A DNA stretch of 64,000 nucleotides from Hygrophila difformis (taxonomy: Eukaryota; Streptophyta; Magnoliopsida; Lamiales; Acanthaceae): assembly GCA_030278955.1 (NCBI GenBank), contig JAOANR010000015.1, positions 18,881,073-18,945,072 on the forward strand, read 5' to 3'. How positions within the stretch are numbered: the first letter of the stretch is position 1; each line of letters opens with the position of its first letter. The translations under genes and the position numbers were made by a program. Shown here piece after piece: positions 31,777 to 41,649 of the stretch. The notes beneath the pieces are model-generated. The model worked only from the letters and a program-made list of their open reading frames with translations, was not told where the DNA came from and made no database searches.

Positions 31777-31788
31777 GCTCTGATACCA
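31777..31788 (-). promoter_or_regulatory. tRNA-iMet primer-binding site of the copia element
   Basis: The minus strand reads TGGTATCAGAGCGC, two bases from the LTR end ...GGGACTAACA at 31791. Confidence 0.85.
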
Positions 31789-31790
31789 CT

Positions 31791-32693
31791 TGTTAGTCCC
31801 ACTTAAGTCGAGATCTGAAATCTAATCAATATGTTTGTTCAATCACACACTTTGATCGCATATTAATAAGTTAGTACCCAATAAAGCAATAAAGTAAAGT
31901 GCAAGAAAGTAAATGAACAAATAAGAGTTGTTGTCCCAGTTCGGCTCAAGGCCTACGTCTGGGGTTCCAATCTAGGAGAGTTCCACTATGTGTCCGAACA
32001 CCACGTACAAACACGAAGAATAGTGAACATGAAACCTTTTACTCCAACACCCAAGCACATGGTCGATGGCACCAGAAAACTCCCTTTTCTGGTGAAAATG
32101 TCTCCTATTCTTCTTCGACCCCTTGAAGACTCATTCTTCAAGTTTCCCTTGAGTGAGCCTGTAAACGGTCCTCCCTTGATTAATCAATGTCGGGCAAGTA
32201 TCACTTTGATGACACGAACTTGAGTGATGCTCTTAATTGAAAGTGTCGAATCCAATTAAGAGCCTTAAAATGCAAGCCCTCGACGGTTCACTCAAGGACA
32301 ACAAACTCCTTCACTGAATGAAAGAACACTCGGATAGGGTGAAGAGTTTGCACAAGGTTTCTCACACAAGCAGCTTAGAATGAAAATAATCGATAAAATG
32401 ATACTCTCCAGAATTCGGCTAATAAAGGTGAGATGAGCCGACTGCTATGGAAGGAAATCATCAATCCTTGAAATCCTATCCTTCCATAGCCGTGTGATTT
32501 CCTATAGATGGCAAGATGTGATTTCCATGATCCGCGCTCCTCCAGAAGGAAACCCAATATGGCTGTTGTTGAAGTTTATCGGAACATTCAAAAGTTCTTC
32601 CAAGAATAGCGAGTTCGAACGTTGGGGTGGGAAGCCTATTGTAGTGTTCATCATTGGCATGTAACACAATATATGAAAAACAAGGAACTAACA
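31791..32693 (-). mobile_element. 5' LTR of the Sirevirus-like element
   Basis: The plus strand begins TGTTAGTCCC and ends GGAACTAACA, giving inverted TGTTAGT/ACTAACA ends and a length of 903 bp. The flank at 32694-32698 (ATGTA) is the candidate target duplication. Confidence 0.7.
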
Positions 32694-34340
32694 ATGTAGT
32701 ACCAATTTCGGGCTTCAGTCTCAATCTATTAAAATATTTTTACACTCTTTCTTTTGCCATTCACTATTCGAGTTAACTCTTTTTCTTTTACCAATAACCG
32801 TAAGATAAATTTGACTAAGGGAAACCACAACGGTAGTGCCAATTCAATTAATTTCAAAAGGATAGCAGTAAAGAATTGAACTAAAGGTGTTGGAGAAATT
32901 AATTTATGGTGGGTTCCACTATTCCAATTCAAGACTTTGAACTCAACTAATGTCAGGAGAATGATTATGTTTGCAGCTTTTCCAAGCATTTGAATTTTTT
33001 TATTGAAAGTTTTTTTGGCAAGATTTTATTTAAAGTTAATATAGTATTCAACTTTTTCTTCATTTGCTCTTCTTAAAAAAATCTTTTCATTATTTTAATA
33101 TAATTTTTTATTTTGAAATAAATTTAAATTAGATTTAAAGACACTAAATTCATATAAAATTAATTGTTTCAACCAAAAAAGTCATCCTATATATTTTCAA
33201 AAAATATAAATTTAAATTATTTTTATAATACTTAGTTTATTTTAATTAACTTAAAAAAATTAAATACATTAAATTTTATTTAAATATATATACAATAAGG
33301 ATTAAATTTTAAAATACTTTGTTATTTTTATTAATCAATTAATTTTTTAAATTATATCAAATAATAATATTTAGAAATAGAAATATTTATAAATAATATA
33401 AAATTTTAATATTTTTAAATGATTAGATTGTGGGCCCATAAAAAATGAGCTATTAATTGGTAGATGGATGTGAGTGTTAATTGAAATGAAATAAAAAGAT
33501 GTTGGAAATAATGTAAAGCCGATGTAGCAGTGAGAGAATGGTAAAAGTGAGTTATTAATTGAAAATGGATGTAGATGCTCTAACGGATTTTCAACCGCGG
33601 TTTTAAATATTGCGGCCTTGTCCGCAACATCTACTTTGTGCTGACAGAGGCCTAATGTAAAGTTCCAATGTGTTAGAACGAAATTTCAAGGACATTATTA
33701 AAATTTCCGTTTGCAAGATCCATTGGTATAATTTCCTAACAAACCAATTGCTTAACATACTGCAACCAATTATTGTTGTTTGTTAGTAATGTATATGAAA
33801 ACACTTGGCTTGTAATTGGGTTGAAGAGATAAGATGTAATGAAAATTTCCATTGGTATATAGATCGTAGTCACGTCGACTATGTAATGCAACCATGTAAT
33901 CCAACAGAATAATATATACTTACATTCGTGTTCTTGTTCCCCTCTTATCCTGCTTTCAAGAATGAATAAATTCTTTGAATAACATTTTTACTATAGTTTG
34001 CATTATATTTATAAAATGGGCCACTAAAATGAGGGTATTTTGGTTTTGGGCCATGAAAAATTCATTTATGATTTAGGCCTGAGAGATGGAATTTGGGCTT
34101 AAATTAGAGGCCGAAGTGCCGGAATATTGCATTGTGCGGGCTATGTGTACTGCACGCGAAATGAAGCCCGCGCGCTGGCTATTATTATGGGATTTGACTG
34201 AAAAGAATAGTGGGTATGGTCATTTAAATTAGAGTTGCACGACTCTAATGGAGTGCGATTGAAAGAGGGAAAGCTCGCATTTGTTCTTCGATTGCACCCT
34301 CATTAAAGCCGGAATTGGAGCGACACTTCTGCTGTAAGAG
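32694..34340. other. AT-rich intergenic stretch
   Basis: No gene was recognised. 33000-33420 is very AT-rich. At 33425-33600 two related blocks (GAGCTATTAATTGGTAGATG and GAGTTATTAATTGAAAATG) suggest a small decayed element. An 86-residue minus frame (32729-32989) is hydrophobic and unrecognised. Confidence 0.4.
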
Positions 34341-34345
34341 ACGAG

Positions 34346-34809
34346 AATGGCGAGTTCGGAAGATTTGAGCAGTGGCGAGTCATTCGGCCTTGATATTGAA
34401 AAGTTCTTTTTTGTTGGTGAATCGGTGTTTGAATGGGTGTGTGAATGTTGATAGCAAAAAAAAGGTTCTTTTTGTTTGATGAATCGGTGTTTGAATGTTG
34501 ATACCTAATAAAATTCTTTTTGTTGAAACAGGAAGGCGGCTGAACTGTGATGCCTATGAGAAGAAAATTGCAAAAATGGAAGAGGCCAATGAGTGGCTGC
34601 TGGAGAAGGAAAAGTCCTTGATGGAGCTTGAGATGTGTGAATTTGAACATTTGAGTGCACTACTAGAAGCTGAGAACCGGATGCTGAATAAGGACAAGAA
34701 ATTCTTGTACGTGTTGCTGTCTATTTGCATCTTGTTGGTAAGAGATTTGGCAAAAGTATTGGTTGTTGGGTCAAGCAATGGCAAGCTTCGTTACAAGCCA
34801 CTTTGTTAG
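34346..34809 (+). pseudogene. Possible small coiled-coil/transmembrane protein gene remnant
   Basis: An ATG at 34346 opens MASSEDLSSGESFGLDIEK but stops after about 35 residues. A second frame (34495-34809) reads YEKKIAKMEEANEWLLEKEK, a coil of about 50 residues, and then a hydrophobic segment (FLYVLLSICILLV). Coil plus C-terminal membrane segment is seen in plant GRF-zinc-finger proteins, but no GRF motif is visible. It may be a broken two-exon gene or chance. Not identified. Confidence 0.25.
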
Positions 34810-34957
34810 GTGATGTATGCAAGTAAGTGTAATCCATTTGATGTATATGGAAAACTTGTTTGGTGTTTAGTAATGAATGGAAAAGGCACCAGTATTTTGG
34901 CATGTTGTGCTGTTGTGTTTGGTAATGAATGGAAAAGGCACCAATATAAACTTGGCA

Positions 34958-35390
34958 TCACAATTCAACAGCCACAAAAACATCACGACACATTGTGCAT
35001 AAAACAAGCAATGCAGCATCACTTCTTGCTGCCACCTTCCTTCCTAGAGCACAAGTTGTGTGTTGGAGGCCCTTTAGTGCCAGAAACTGATGTCTCAGAA
35101 ATTGGAATTTTTTAGTGCAGCCCTCATTTGGCCTACTCCAATTGTAGTATCCATGGTTGTAGCAGCTGTGGAGCATCATCCCCTTCATGCTCAATTTCTT
35201 CATCATCGATGTCATCCTCGTTGTCTGCTGCTACTAACTGTGATTCCACATCACAAATGTTGTCCTTCACAGGCACAGTCCCCTCCTCAGCATCTTTCAG
35301 TCCAGCCATATCGTCGACCTCAACCCCTGTCTCCTCCCCTCCTAAGTGAAGCGCCACACTCACAGATATACAACCAGGATCTGAAAACAA
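34958..35390 (-). pseudogene. Unrecognised gene fragment, possibly the N-terminal part of a Mutator-type transposase
   Basis: An 85-residue frame (35390-35133) reads SDPGCISVSVALHLGGEE, loosely like the start of plant MuDR-type proteins, and then becomes acidic (AADNEDDIDDEEIEHEGDD). It follows the end of the transporter pseudogene on the same strand. The relation to either is weak. Confidence 0.2.
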
Positions 35391-35952
35391 AAAAGAAAAC
35401 CACTATCAAAATACAAACCAAGTACAACACAAAAAGTATCCAGTGAACTTCTGCACATCAACCTTGTCCCCTTCTCATCCGGCAGATCTCTTCAGAAGCA
35501 CTGCAGAATTTAATATAATAAAATAAAATTTCAGTCAAAAAGTACAGAGCAATATGGTATTCCACAGGTCAAAAGAAAAGGAATACCTGTAAATGAGCCA
35601 TAAAACACTGCAGAGAGCAGACCAAAAACATCTCCCATGAATGATTGAATGATGCTTCATCCGTTACAACAAGAAAACATATCAAAAGGCAGTAAGTAAC
35701 ACATAAATGCAAATTAAACAGAATACACAAGCAAAAATCAAATTAAAGAGTTGATTTTCCTACACTTATCTTTACACAAAACATTCAATCAAAAGTTGCT
35801 ATTCTCCATGTGTGAGTGAGACTTACTCAGAGGCGCTATGTACTTCATCAGGTGCCCAAGTTTTCCCTAAGGTAGTCATTGCCTCACCTGCCATGCAGTG
35901 GCGGATGCAGGAATTTATATTTGGTAGTTCAATTTTTCGTATTATATAATTA

Positions 35953-36089
35953 TTTTTTTTTTGTTGAACAAACCCATACCACATAAATTACAAAGGGACA
36001 AGAGAAAATGATGGGGGGGGGGCAAGTGGGGAATCGAATCCAAACCTAAAGATTGTGACTCAGACACTTGACCACTAGGCTAAAGTCCC
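35953..36089 (-). mobile_element. tRNA-derived SINE
   Basis: The minus strand starts GGGACTTTAGCCTAGTGG (A-box-like) and continues to GGTTTGGATTCGATTCC (B-box-like), ending in an A-run (plus-strand T-run 35953-35963). An internal G10 run lies near 36012. Target duplication is not clear because the flanks are AT-rich. Confidence 0.7.
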
Positions 36090-36538
36090 AATAATATAAA
36101 TTAACTTGATTTAATATGATAATAATTGTATGTATAAAAAAATTTAATGTAAAATAATTCTATTGTATCAGATAATTACCATTGTTTATAACGACTCCAT
36201 ATATTTTGGTATTATTGCACTATAGCATCAATAATAATATTCATTAACAAATCCCGTTTTATGAAAATAACTTAACAATCATTCAACAACTGATCCCCTA
36301 GTTATTGTTATTGCTACTAAAGAAGTCATACTAACTTTTAATTAAAAGTAAATACATGCACCCTCAAATTAAATATGTTTTGTTCTTCTTTGTCGCCACA
36401 AACTTGATATAAAGTTTATTTAAATGCTTCACATTCCATAATTAAATTCAAAATCGAGTTCAAAATATACATCTCGACTCAAAAGAGAAAATTTTTACCC
36501 TACCTGTGAAGAAATGCTAAATTTAATAAAATCTACTA

Positions 36539-36724
36539 CTCACTTCGTCCCACCCCAAGTGTCTTGTTACTGTTGGGGGAATTAAGATAGAGTTGGTTTG
36601 TGAGTATATGGTGGGGTCCACATAGTTGTTGGATGGGAAAATTATTTCTATTTATAGAAAGAAGACATTTGTAATGGGACATCAAAAAATAGTAAGTAGG
36701 ACATTTGGAATGGGACGGAGGGAG
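36539..36724. mobile_element. Stowaway-like MITE inside the hAT element
   Basis: It is 186 bp with ends CTCACTTCGTCCCACC and, inverted, CTCCCTCCGTCCCATTCC, and TA on both sides (36537-36538 and 36725-36726). This is the Tc1/mariner-type MITE pattern. Confidence 0.8.
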
Positions 36725-37000
36725 TATTTCATATAAATAGAGTTTTTTTTTGATGAGATATAAATAGAGTTAAAATTAATAATCCTATTTCGTGTAAATT
36801 GATTAGACTAAATATAACTTATTAAATATAATTAGTGTATTTATTTTTTAAAATAATGGTAGGTCAATTGACCTACCTTGAACATAGCTAGATCCGCCAA
36901 TGCTGCCATGCTGATTAAACATCCGCAATTTTGGCATAATTCACTGTGTCACGTCCAATTAGAGCACCAAAAATCAGCATGAATAGCCCTGAAGTCGAAG

Positions 37001-37044
37001 TCAAGACAATCGTGCTTGCAACTCAAGACAATCGTGCTTGCAAC
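37001..37044. repeat. 22-bp tandem duplication in the transporter pseudogene
   Basis: Two adjacent copies of a 22-bp unit (core AAGACAATCGTGCTTGCAAC) shift the frame within the SVASTIVL region. Confidence 0.9.
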
Positions 37045-37296
37045 GCTGGTATATGCCAGAGCTGAGTTCGCATTCGAGCACGATGCTGCGCTCACTCCAT
37101 TAATCGAGCATTCACCGCTTTCTTCGAACAAGTTAGGTTCTTTCTCCAACACGTTTTGCATTCACCGCTCTGCGTTCGTCTTGTTTGTTGTTTGGCAATC
37201 TTTAGACTCGGCAATAAAAATGGATTCCGAATAAAAAAACGCGAACACGTTTTTTTGCTCATTTTGGCCTTTTTCGGGGAGAGCCCAGTGCGTGAT

Positions 37297-38274
37297 TAGA
37301 CCTGTCAAAACGGACTTGGCCCGTTGGCCGGCCCGCCCAGCAAGATAAAAATGCGGGGCGGGCTCAACTTTTAGAGGCCCGTTTAGATGCGGGCCTCAAT
37401 AGGCCCAACCCGCGGCGAGGCGGGCTTTTGTAGGTTGGGCCCGCGGGCTTTGACTTTTTTTTTTATTTTTTTTATTTTACGTCTTGCATCGATTGAATTT
37501 AATATTCTTTGGTATGACTTGTTAGTATAAAATCATCAAACATTTAAATTATTAAATTGATTGCACAATGATTTACAAATCTTAATACAAATTGTTTGTC
37601 TCTTCTAATATTTTCATGTTCATTAATTTTATGGGTATCAAATTTTTAAGTTTAAAACTCCTTATTATTCTAGTTATTAAAAATTAATTGTGCAAATAAA
37701 ATTTTATTTTTTTTATCGTCAATTGTCTTATTTTTAAAATATAAAATTATTGAATTATGCCAGACAATCTTACCTAATACAACTCTCGCAAAGGCTTCAT
37801 CTGCGAGACCTAAAATTTTTATCAGTCTAATCATTAATTATAAAAATTTTCTCATACACAATACTATATTTTTTTAAAAAAATATATACTCATTTTTAGT
37901 ATTAAAAATGGAATGATCATAAAATTCTTTGAAAAAATTATTCAACAAACCCACATTAAAGTATATAATTAATTGTAACAAAAAAGTATATAATTAACTT
38001 CCAAAAAAATAGATGCTTAATTATTTATATTCTTAAATATCAATTATAAATCTCTTTATTTCATTTTTAATTTATTCATTAAAAAATATATCCAAGTTTC
38101 ATATTTTTACAAATAAAAAATTAGTATTAATAAAATAAAAAGCTCGCGGGCCGACCCGCATGTGGGGCGGATTGGGTCTAGGTAATTTGGGTCCGTCCCG
38201 TTTAAGCCCACAAAAATACAGGCCCCTACGCGGGCTGGCCCGTTTCGCTCTGCGGGCCCGTTTCGACACCTCTA
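37297..38274. mobile_element. hAT-like non-autonomous element with GC-rich subterminal repeats
   Basis: The ends are TAGACCTGTCAAAACGG and, inverted, TAGAGGTGTCGAAACGG. Subterminal regions are packed with GGGC/GCCC blocks (37330-37450 and 38140-38265), while the centre is very AT-rich and has no frame of note. Flanks TGCGTGAT and CACATGAT agree at 5 of 8 positions and may be a decayed target duplication. Length 978 bp. Confidence 0.65.
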
Positions 38275-38836
38275 CACATGATGTGCACTCGTCCCATAGT
38301 TTCAATTTTCTGGCCGAATGGCCTTTAGTTTAGGCCCGTTGGCAATCTACTGGCCCAATATCATAAATGAATTTCCTGTGGCCTATAACTGGAAAGCTCC
38401 CCTATAACCCTAAACCCTCATTTTACTTATTATCTCATCCATTATAAAATTATCACGTCTTGGGAAAGAAAAAAAAAATCTTTTGATATAGCAATTATCA
38501 TGTGTTCCCATGCATAATTGTTAATAGTAACATTGATTGATTATAATAAACGCATAAACTTCTATGACTATTTAATTCATAACAACATAAGGAGTTTAAT
38601 TAGATTTTAGTCAACGATCGAAAAAGAAAAGAATTTAATAGTCTGAATTTGATATATATAATAATAAATAAATAAAAAAAAACAAGATTGTTGAATAGAT
38701 TATTGATGAGAAAGGACCAAATTGGGGCAAATGATAGATGGTCATGTGGGAGAATGTAGGCAGTGACAAAAATCCATGGACATGGGACATGCTTGGCCAT
38801 GTTCATTCCTTGGTCTTGGTTGGGCTATTATTATTT
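38275..38836. other. Intergenic stretch without recognisable features
   Basis: AT-rich sequence with CCCTAAACCC near 38408. No gene, transposon end or RNA gene was recognised. Confidence 0.4.
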
Positions 38837-38846
38837 TATTTAATTT

Positions 38847-39027
38847 GATTTTTTTTTAACGAGCCACTGAAAGTCTGGGAAAGAGTTGGTGGGAGCTCAT
38901 GCCACACCCACACAATTACAAATGAGAATAAAATTAAAGGGAGGGATAACGGGCTGGTGGAGATTCGAACCTCCAACCTTCCGTCGGAAGTCAAAGGACT
39001 TAACCACTAGGGCTAAGTGCTCATCCC
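38847..39027 (-). mobile_element. tRNA-derived SINE with 10-bp target duplication
   Basis: The minus strand starts AGGGATGAGCACTTAGCCC, with A box TTAGCCCTAGTGG (39004-39016) and B box GGAGGTTCGAATCTCC (38959-38974), and ends in an A-run (plus T-run 38849-38857). TATTTAATTT stands on both sides (38837-38846 and 39028-39037). The two boxes would recruit TFIIIC for pol III transcription. Confidence 0.85.
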
Positions 39028-39037
39028 TATTTAATTT

Positions 39038-39940
39038 ATTTAGAATCAATAAGATTCCATATCCTAATAATATGTAGAACGAGATACGCCACTTGTCTTT
39101 GAAAATTCACAAAAACATCGCTCATATTAAAAACTAATAATAAAAAGTAAAAATAAAAAATTGGATGCAACATGTTTGAGAAGAATAATAACGACAAAGA
39201 GAAGAACGAAAAAGGAAAAATAAAAATCAATTCTTGATTGTTTCAGTAATCACTAGTGTTGAAGTTGGAAGACTATGGTTTAATCTCCTGTTGTAATAGT
39301 TGAATGGGGTAGAATTATTTTGATTGGAAACATTATAAGATTGAAAGTTCAACTTTTAAATTATTTTTATTTTATTTTATTTTCAATTCGTATGGGAAAG
39401 TTAAAAATTGATAATTTACCCCAAAAAATAAAAAAGTTAAAAATTGACAATTTTAGAACTTCCATAATTGACAATCAAGTTATATCTAATAGTAATAAGG
39501 GAGACAAGATGATCTCTTCTAAAGCTCTTTTGTCAAGCTATACCAAACACAACAATGACGACATTAGAGTGTATTTGTGCTTATCATGACAATTAAAAGT
39601 AATATGAGTTTAATATCGAGTTCAATATTGAACTTATATTATTTTTACGTGCATCTGGTTGGAGGGATCTTAAATTCCTCGTGACAATATTGGGTAGGAA
39701 GTGTGAGATTTCCATGTTTTGTTGGATGGATAATTTAGGCAGGAATCTTACATTCCCATGGCAATGGGAATTTGGGTAATTTTAGGTGGAAATGTTATCC
39801 CAAGGAAGTAATATGATGTGATTATTGGGTATCTTTTATTCTATCTTATATGGATTGGTATGACTTCATTTGGGTGTGGACTCAGTGGCAGTACCAATTA
39901 AGCGGTAGGGGAGGTCAGCTGACTCTCCTCAATTTTAATA
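39038..39940. other. Intergenic stretch
   Basis: No recognised gene. An 89-residue plus frame (39320-39589) repeats GKLKIDN/KKLKIDN and is probably not coding. CAGTGGCAGTACCAATTAAG at 39888 resembles a hAT end but no partner was found. Confidence 0.35.
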
Positions 39941-40199
39941 CTTCATCCGTTCCTTTTTAATTGCCACGGACCCACATTTCACGCAATCCAATACACGTTT
40001 TCAATTCGTAATAACTCGATTTCCATACAAGTAAAAATTATAAAAATTTGATATTTTAAATCTATGCGATTAGACGAATCCAACAAGATCTCACTTGACT
40101 ATATTTATCTTATATAATTGTGTTAAAAAGTCGAGTCAAAGTTACTAAATGAACAGTGACAAAAGTCAATCTGTGTCAATTAATAAAGAACGGAGGAAG
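39941..40199. mobile_element. Stowaway-like MITE
   Basis: It is 259 bp with ends CTTCATCCGTTCCTTTTTAA and, inverted, CTTCCTCCGTTCTTTATTAA, and TA on both sides (39939-39940 and 40200-40201). Confidence 0.75.
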
Positions 40200-41640
40200 T
40201 ATATGTTTTAATAAATAAAAAATAATACTTGTTTCCCCAATTCCAAATTCTCCATCTTCTATGTCCCCTAAACTTCCACCCCCCACTCCATGCCCATCTC
40301 TTGAAGCTCCTGAAAGTCTCTGTCATCTCCACTCCCCACTCACCAGTCCACCACCATAGTCCAGATTTTTTCTTTCTTCACCATATCTCTTGAAAGCTGT
40401 CTGCAACCACCTAAATTTCAGATATTGCTGAGCAAGCCAAATGTCGGGCAGGAGTTTGAACTTTCAAGGCATGTTCATCCACTCTGTACATAATTAATTG
40501 CTAACTTCTCATAGTGGGCGTTTAAGTAGTTCTTGTGGCCTGGTTGCCCTTTCATTTTTCCTTTTTTTTTTTTTAATTTATTCTGAAATAGAATTGAGAT
40601 GGTTATATTTGCTATTTTGATTATGACACTGTTAGGTAGGGATTTTCTCTTCAGATTATTAGTTAAAGGTGGTAGAAAAAGAGGTAGACACGGACAATGA
40701 ACTCATGTTTGTAGCAGCAGTGAATTATATATTGTTATTTGGGTTGTATTAAACTAGTGTTATTGTCCACTGTAAAAAATTTAACTATAAAGTTTATATT
40801 CATATCATCTTGCTCTATGGAAAATTGTCTTGCTATCTCCATTCATTTAGTCTGTGTTGAAACATGACCATAATTTGTGAATTCAGATTTTTTTTTTTTT
40901 TTTTTTTTTTCAATCACTTAAACTGGTTCTGTGGGCATTCTTCTGTTAACTTTTAAATTAAAACATGGTTTTATAATCGCTCAAATTGACCATAAGTAGT
41001 GGGCGGAATCAATGTGCTTTGAAGAAAAACATATTCCATTTTTAAATAAGGATCACAGTAACTTCATTTTGCATATGCCCCTTACAAAAAAAGCATTATT
41101 CATAATTGACTTTGATAATGTTATACAAGTATCTGCTGCCCAAGCTCTCTATAAGACTCAAAATTCCACCTACCTTTGATCTTCAAGTTTTGAACAATGT
41201 CTAAGAAGGTAAGATAATTTTTATTATATTACATAATATTTGGATAAATTTTTGTGTATTCAGATACTGGCATGGTTTTTGCTTAATGAAGTATTTTTTA
41301 ATACTAGTACAACCAAAACTTCATGTTTTCTTCGCTAAACGCCCTCAATGTGAACCAATGGTTTCCCCAATTGACGTTAAGTTAGATGTGAACGATGTTG
41401 AAAAGAGTTCAAGAAGAAAACAATCAAGGTATTTCTTCTCAACCACAAGTAACCAGTCGTTCTTGTGAAATTGAGGTTGATCCGGGCTTCAAATTACATT
41501 TACATGCTATTGCTAACAACTTTAAAGAAATTGGAATTGTCCGCAACGGTTATTTACGTAATGTGCCTACCAATTGTAACAAAATCAAGAAACCAAAACA
41601 AAACCCAGAGCAGTAGGGAATTGAAAAGAAAACAGAACTT
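40200..41640. other. Unassigned stretch, possible remnant of a gene's 5' end
   Basis: A CT-rich tract (40235-40400) leads to ATGTCGGGCAGGAGTTTGAA at 40441, which looks like a plant 5' UTR and first exon, but no continuation was found. T24 stands at about 40888. A 73-residue plus frame (41395-41616; EIEVDPGFKLHLHAIANNFK) was not recognised. Confidence 0.25.
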
Positions 41641-41649
41641 CACAAAGAA

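Larger units (their letters stand above)
26043..32693 (-). mobile_element. Sirevirus-like Ty1/copia element, interrupted by the LARD-like element
   Basis: Minus-strand order: 5' LTR (32693-31791), tRNA-iMet primer site, gag, protease, integrase, reverse transcriptase, RNase H (ending 26869), then 825 bp holding an additional ORF that is cut at 26043. The order INT before RT marks copia, and the protein strings are of the Sirevirus/SIRE kind. Stops and frameshifts are frequent, so the copy is old. The 3' LTR must lie left of the window, beyond the LARD-like element. Confidence 0.8.
35896..36902. mobile_element. Non-autonomous hAT element with 8-bp target duplication
   Basis: The ends CAGTGGCGGATGCAG and, inverted, CATTGGCGGATCTAG are imperfect terminal repeats of hAT type. 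CTGCCATG stands on both sides (35888-35895 and 36903-36910). It is 1,007 bp, has no transposase and carries a SINE and a Stowaway-like element. It lies in the transporter pseudogene. Confidence 0.85.
35430..37165 (-). pseudogene. EamA/SLC35F-type membrane transporter gene fragment, split by a hAT element
   Basis: On the minus strand exon pieces read NANSALAYTSVASTIVL (near 37060) and MLIFGALIGRDTVNYAKI (36990-36920), then after the hAT element AMTTLGKTWAPDE (about 35880-35845), MGDVFGLLSAVFYGSF (about 35640-35590) and VLLKRSAG, stop, EGDKVDVQKF (35500-35440). These match in order the plant family of SLC35F5-like, thiamine-repressible-type EamA transporters (multi-pass membrane proteins). A short intron (35586-35501, GTATTC...CTGCAG) joins two pieces in phase, and a donor GTAAGT ends the AMTTLGK piece. 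Damage: a 22-bp tandem duplication (37001-37044) shifts the frame, a TGA replaces a sense codon near 35478, and the hAT insertion. First and last exons are missing. Confidence 0.65.

Noticed and set aside
38940..39027. tRNA gene
   Set aside because: A and B boxes are present but no cloverleaf or anticodon stem is complete, and the A-tail and 10-bp target duplication mark a SINE.
39888..39940. hAT element end (CAGTGGCAGTACC)
   Set aside because: No matching inverted end or 8-bp duplication was found downstream.
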